A stretch of DNA of 6,367 nt from Virgibacillus dokdonensis (GTDB lineage Bacteria > Bacillota > Bacilli > Bacillales > Amphibacillaceae): assembly GCF_900166595.1 (NCBI RefSeq), contig NZ_LT745748.1, forward strand, positions 1 to 6,367. Direction: 5' to 3'. A program made the position numbers and the translations under genes. The notes under the pieces were generated by a model. That model was not told where the DNA came from and ran no database searches. It was given only the letters and a program-made list of their open reading frames with translations. Of the stretch, positions 6,193 through 6,367 are shown in pieces; the stretch's first letter is position 1, and every line of letters begins with the position of its first letter.

Positions 6193-6367
6193 TGCTTTGG
6201 AGGTGGTGACCCCACAAAGTTAGAGTTTTTATTATGCAGCTGTTTGGCTGGTTTGAGTTCGGTATTGTACTGGACTTAAACCAGCCAATTTTAACTTTAT
6301 ACGTTCATTATTGTAGTAATCAATGTAATCCTCAATTTTTCGCTTTAGCTCTTCATAAGACACTATT
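6193..6367 (-). mobile_element. IS3-family insertion sequence, right end, cut by window edge
   Basis: The segment holds the transposase C-terminus followed by about 40 non-coding bases with TGACCCCA-type sequence (TGGTGACCCCACAAAGTTAG, 6205-6224) common at the ends of IS3/IS150-group elements. IS3 elements usually end in TG/CA; TGCTTTGG at 6193 is a possible tip, so the outer boundary is uncertain by several bases (6191-6205). The other end lies beyond the window. Confidence 0.75.
6232..6367 (-). CDS. IS3-family transposase (OrfB), C-terminal 44 residues
   Basis: Reading leftward from the window edge, the frame encodes 44 residues and stops at TAA (6234-6232), followed directly by a second TAA. 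The end YIDYYNNERIKLKLAGLSPV plus QYR is the classic C-terminus of IS3/IS150-group DDE transposases, 'YI.YYNNERI..KL.GLSPVqYR'. The catalytic DDE residues lie upstream in the protein and outside the window. It reads toward the FNT gene, so run-on transcription from the element could reach that gene. Confidence 0.9.
   Translation of the reverse strand, partial: IVSYEELKRKIEDYIDYYNNERIKLKLAGLSPVQYRTQTSQTAA

Noticed and set aside
1..6367. tRNA, rRNA, riboswitch, toxin-antitoxin or anti-phage genes outside the array
   Set aside because: Nothing recognisable on either strand; the gaps 2377-2653 and 5993-6231 hold only the regulatory signals listed.

Overview
The window looks like A+T-rich chromosomal DNA from a low-GC Gram-positive bacterium of the order Bacillales (Bacillus/Lysinibacillus-like). 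The reasons are a ydbS-ydbT gene pair, strong AAGGAGG-type ribosome binding sites, TTG and GTG starts, an extracytoplasmic-function sigma (sigma-W-type) promoter, a Rex-type operator and a type I-C CRISPR repeat of the kind found in Bacillus relatives. Species cannot be fixed from the sequence alone.

Layout. Positions 1-2376 are a CRISPR array of 36 repeats of 32 bp and 35 spacers of 33-38 bp. It reads on the + strand; its leader and cas genes lie outside the window, to the left if anywhere. The last repeat (2345-2376) has one changed base, so the trailer end is here. A strong hairpin (2405-2439) follows and probably ends the pre-crRNA. After a non-coding gap (2377-2653) with a good sigma-W-type promoter comes an operon of membrane proteins with bacterial PH domains, ydbS (2654-3151) and ydbT (3151-4644), overlapping by one base. 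A third, tightly coupled gene (4634 to about 5168) is broken by in-frame stops and at least one frameshift. A hairpin with T-runs on both sides (5105-5149) separates it from a convergent gene on the - strand (5174-5992) for a formate/nitrite-family channel most like YwcJ. Its upstream region (5993-6231) holds a Rex-type operator, a second strong palindrome and a possible promoter. The right edge (about 6193-6367) is one end of an IS3-family insertion sequence with the last 44 codons of its transposase.

How the parts relate. The array is adaptive immunity; its crRNAs need a type I-C Cascade (Cas5, Cas7, Cas8c) encoded elsewhere. The ydbS-ydbT operon is envelope-stress equipment, in Bacillus subtilis a sigma-W-controlled pair linked to resistance against antimicrobial peptides. 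The channel gene looks redox-controlled. I see no functional link between the array and the genes to its right beyond adjacency. I found no clearly new system; the most useful leads are the decayed third gene of the ydbST operon, the two palindromes upstream of the channel gene, and a terminator that appears to have been cut by the IS.
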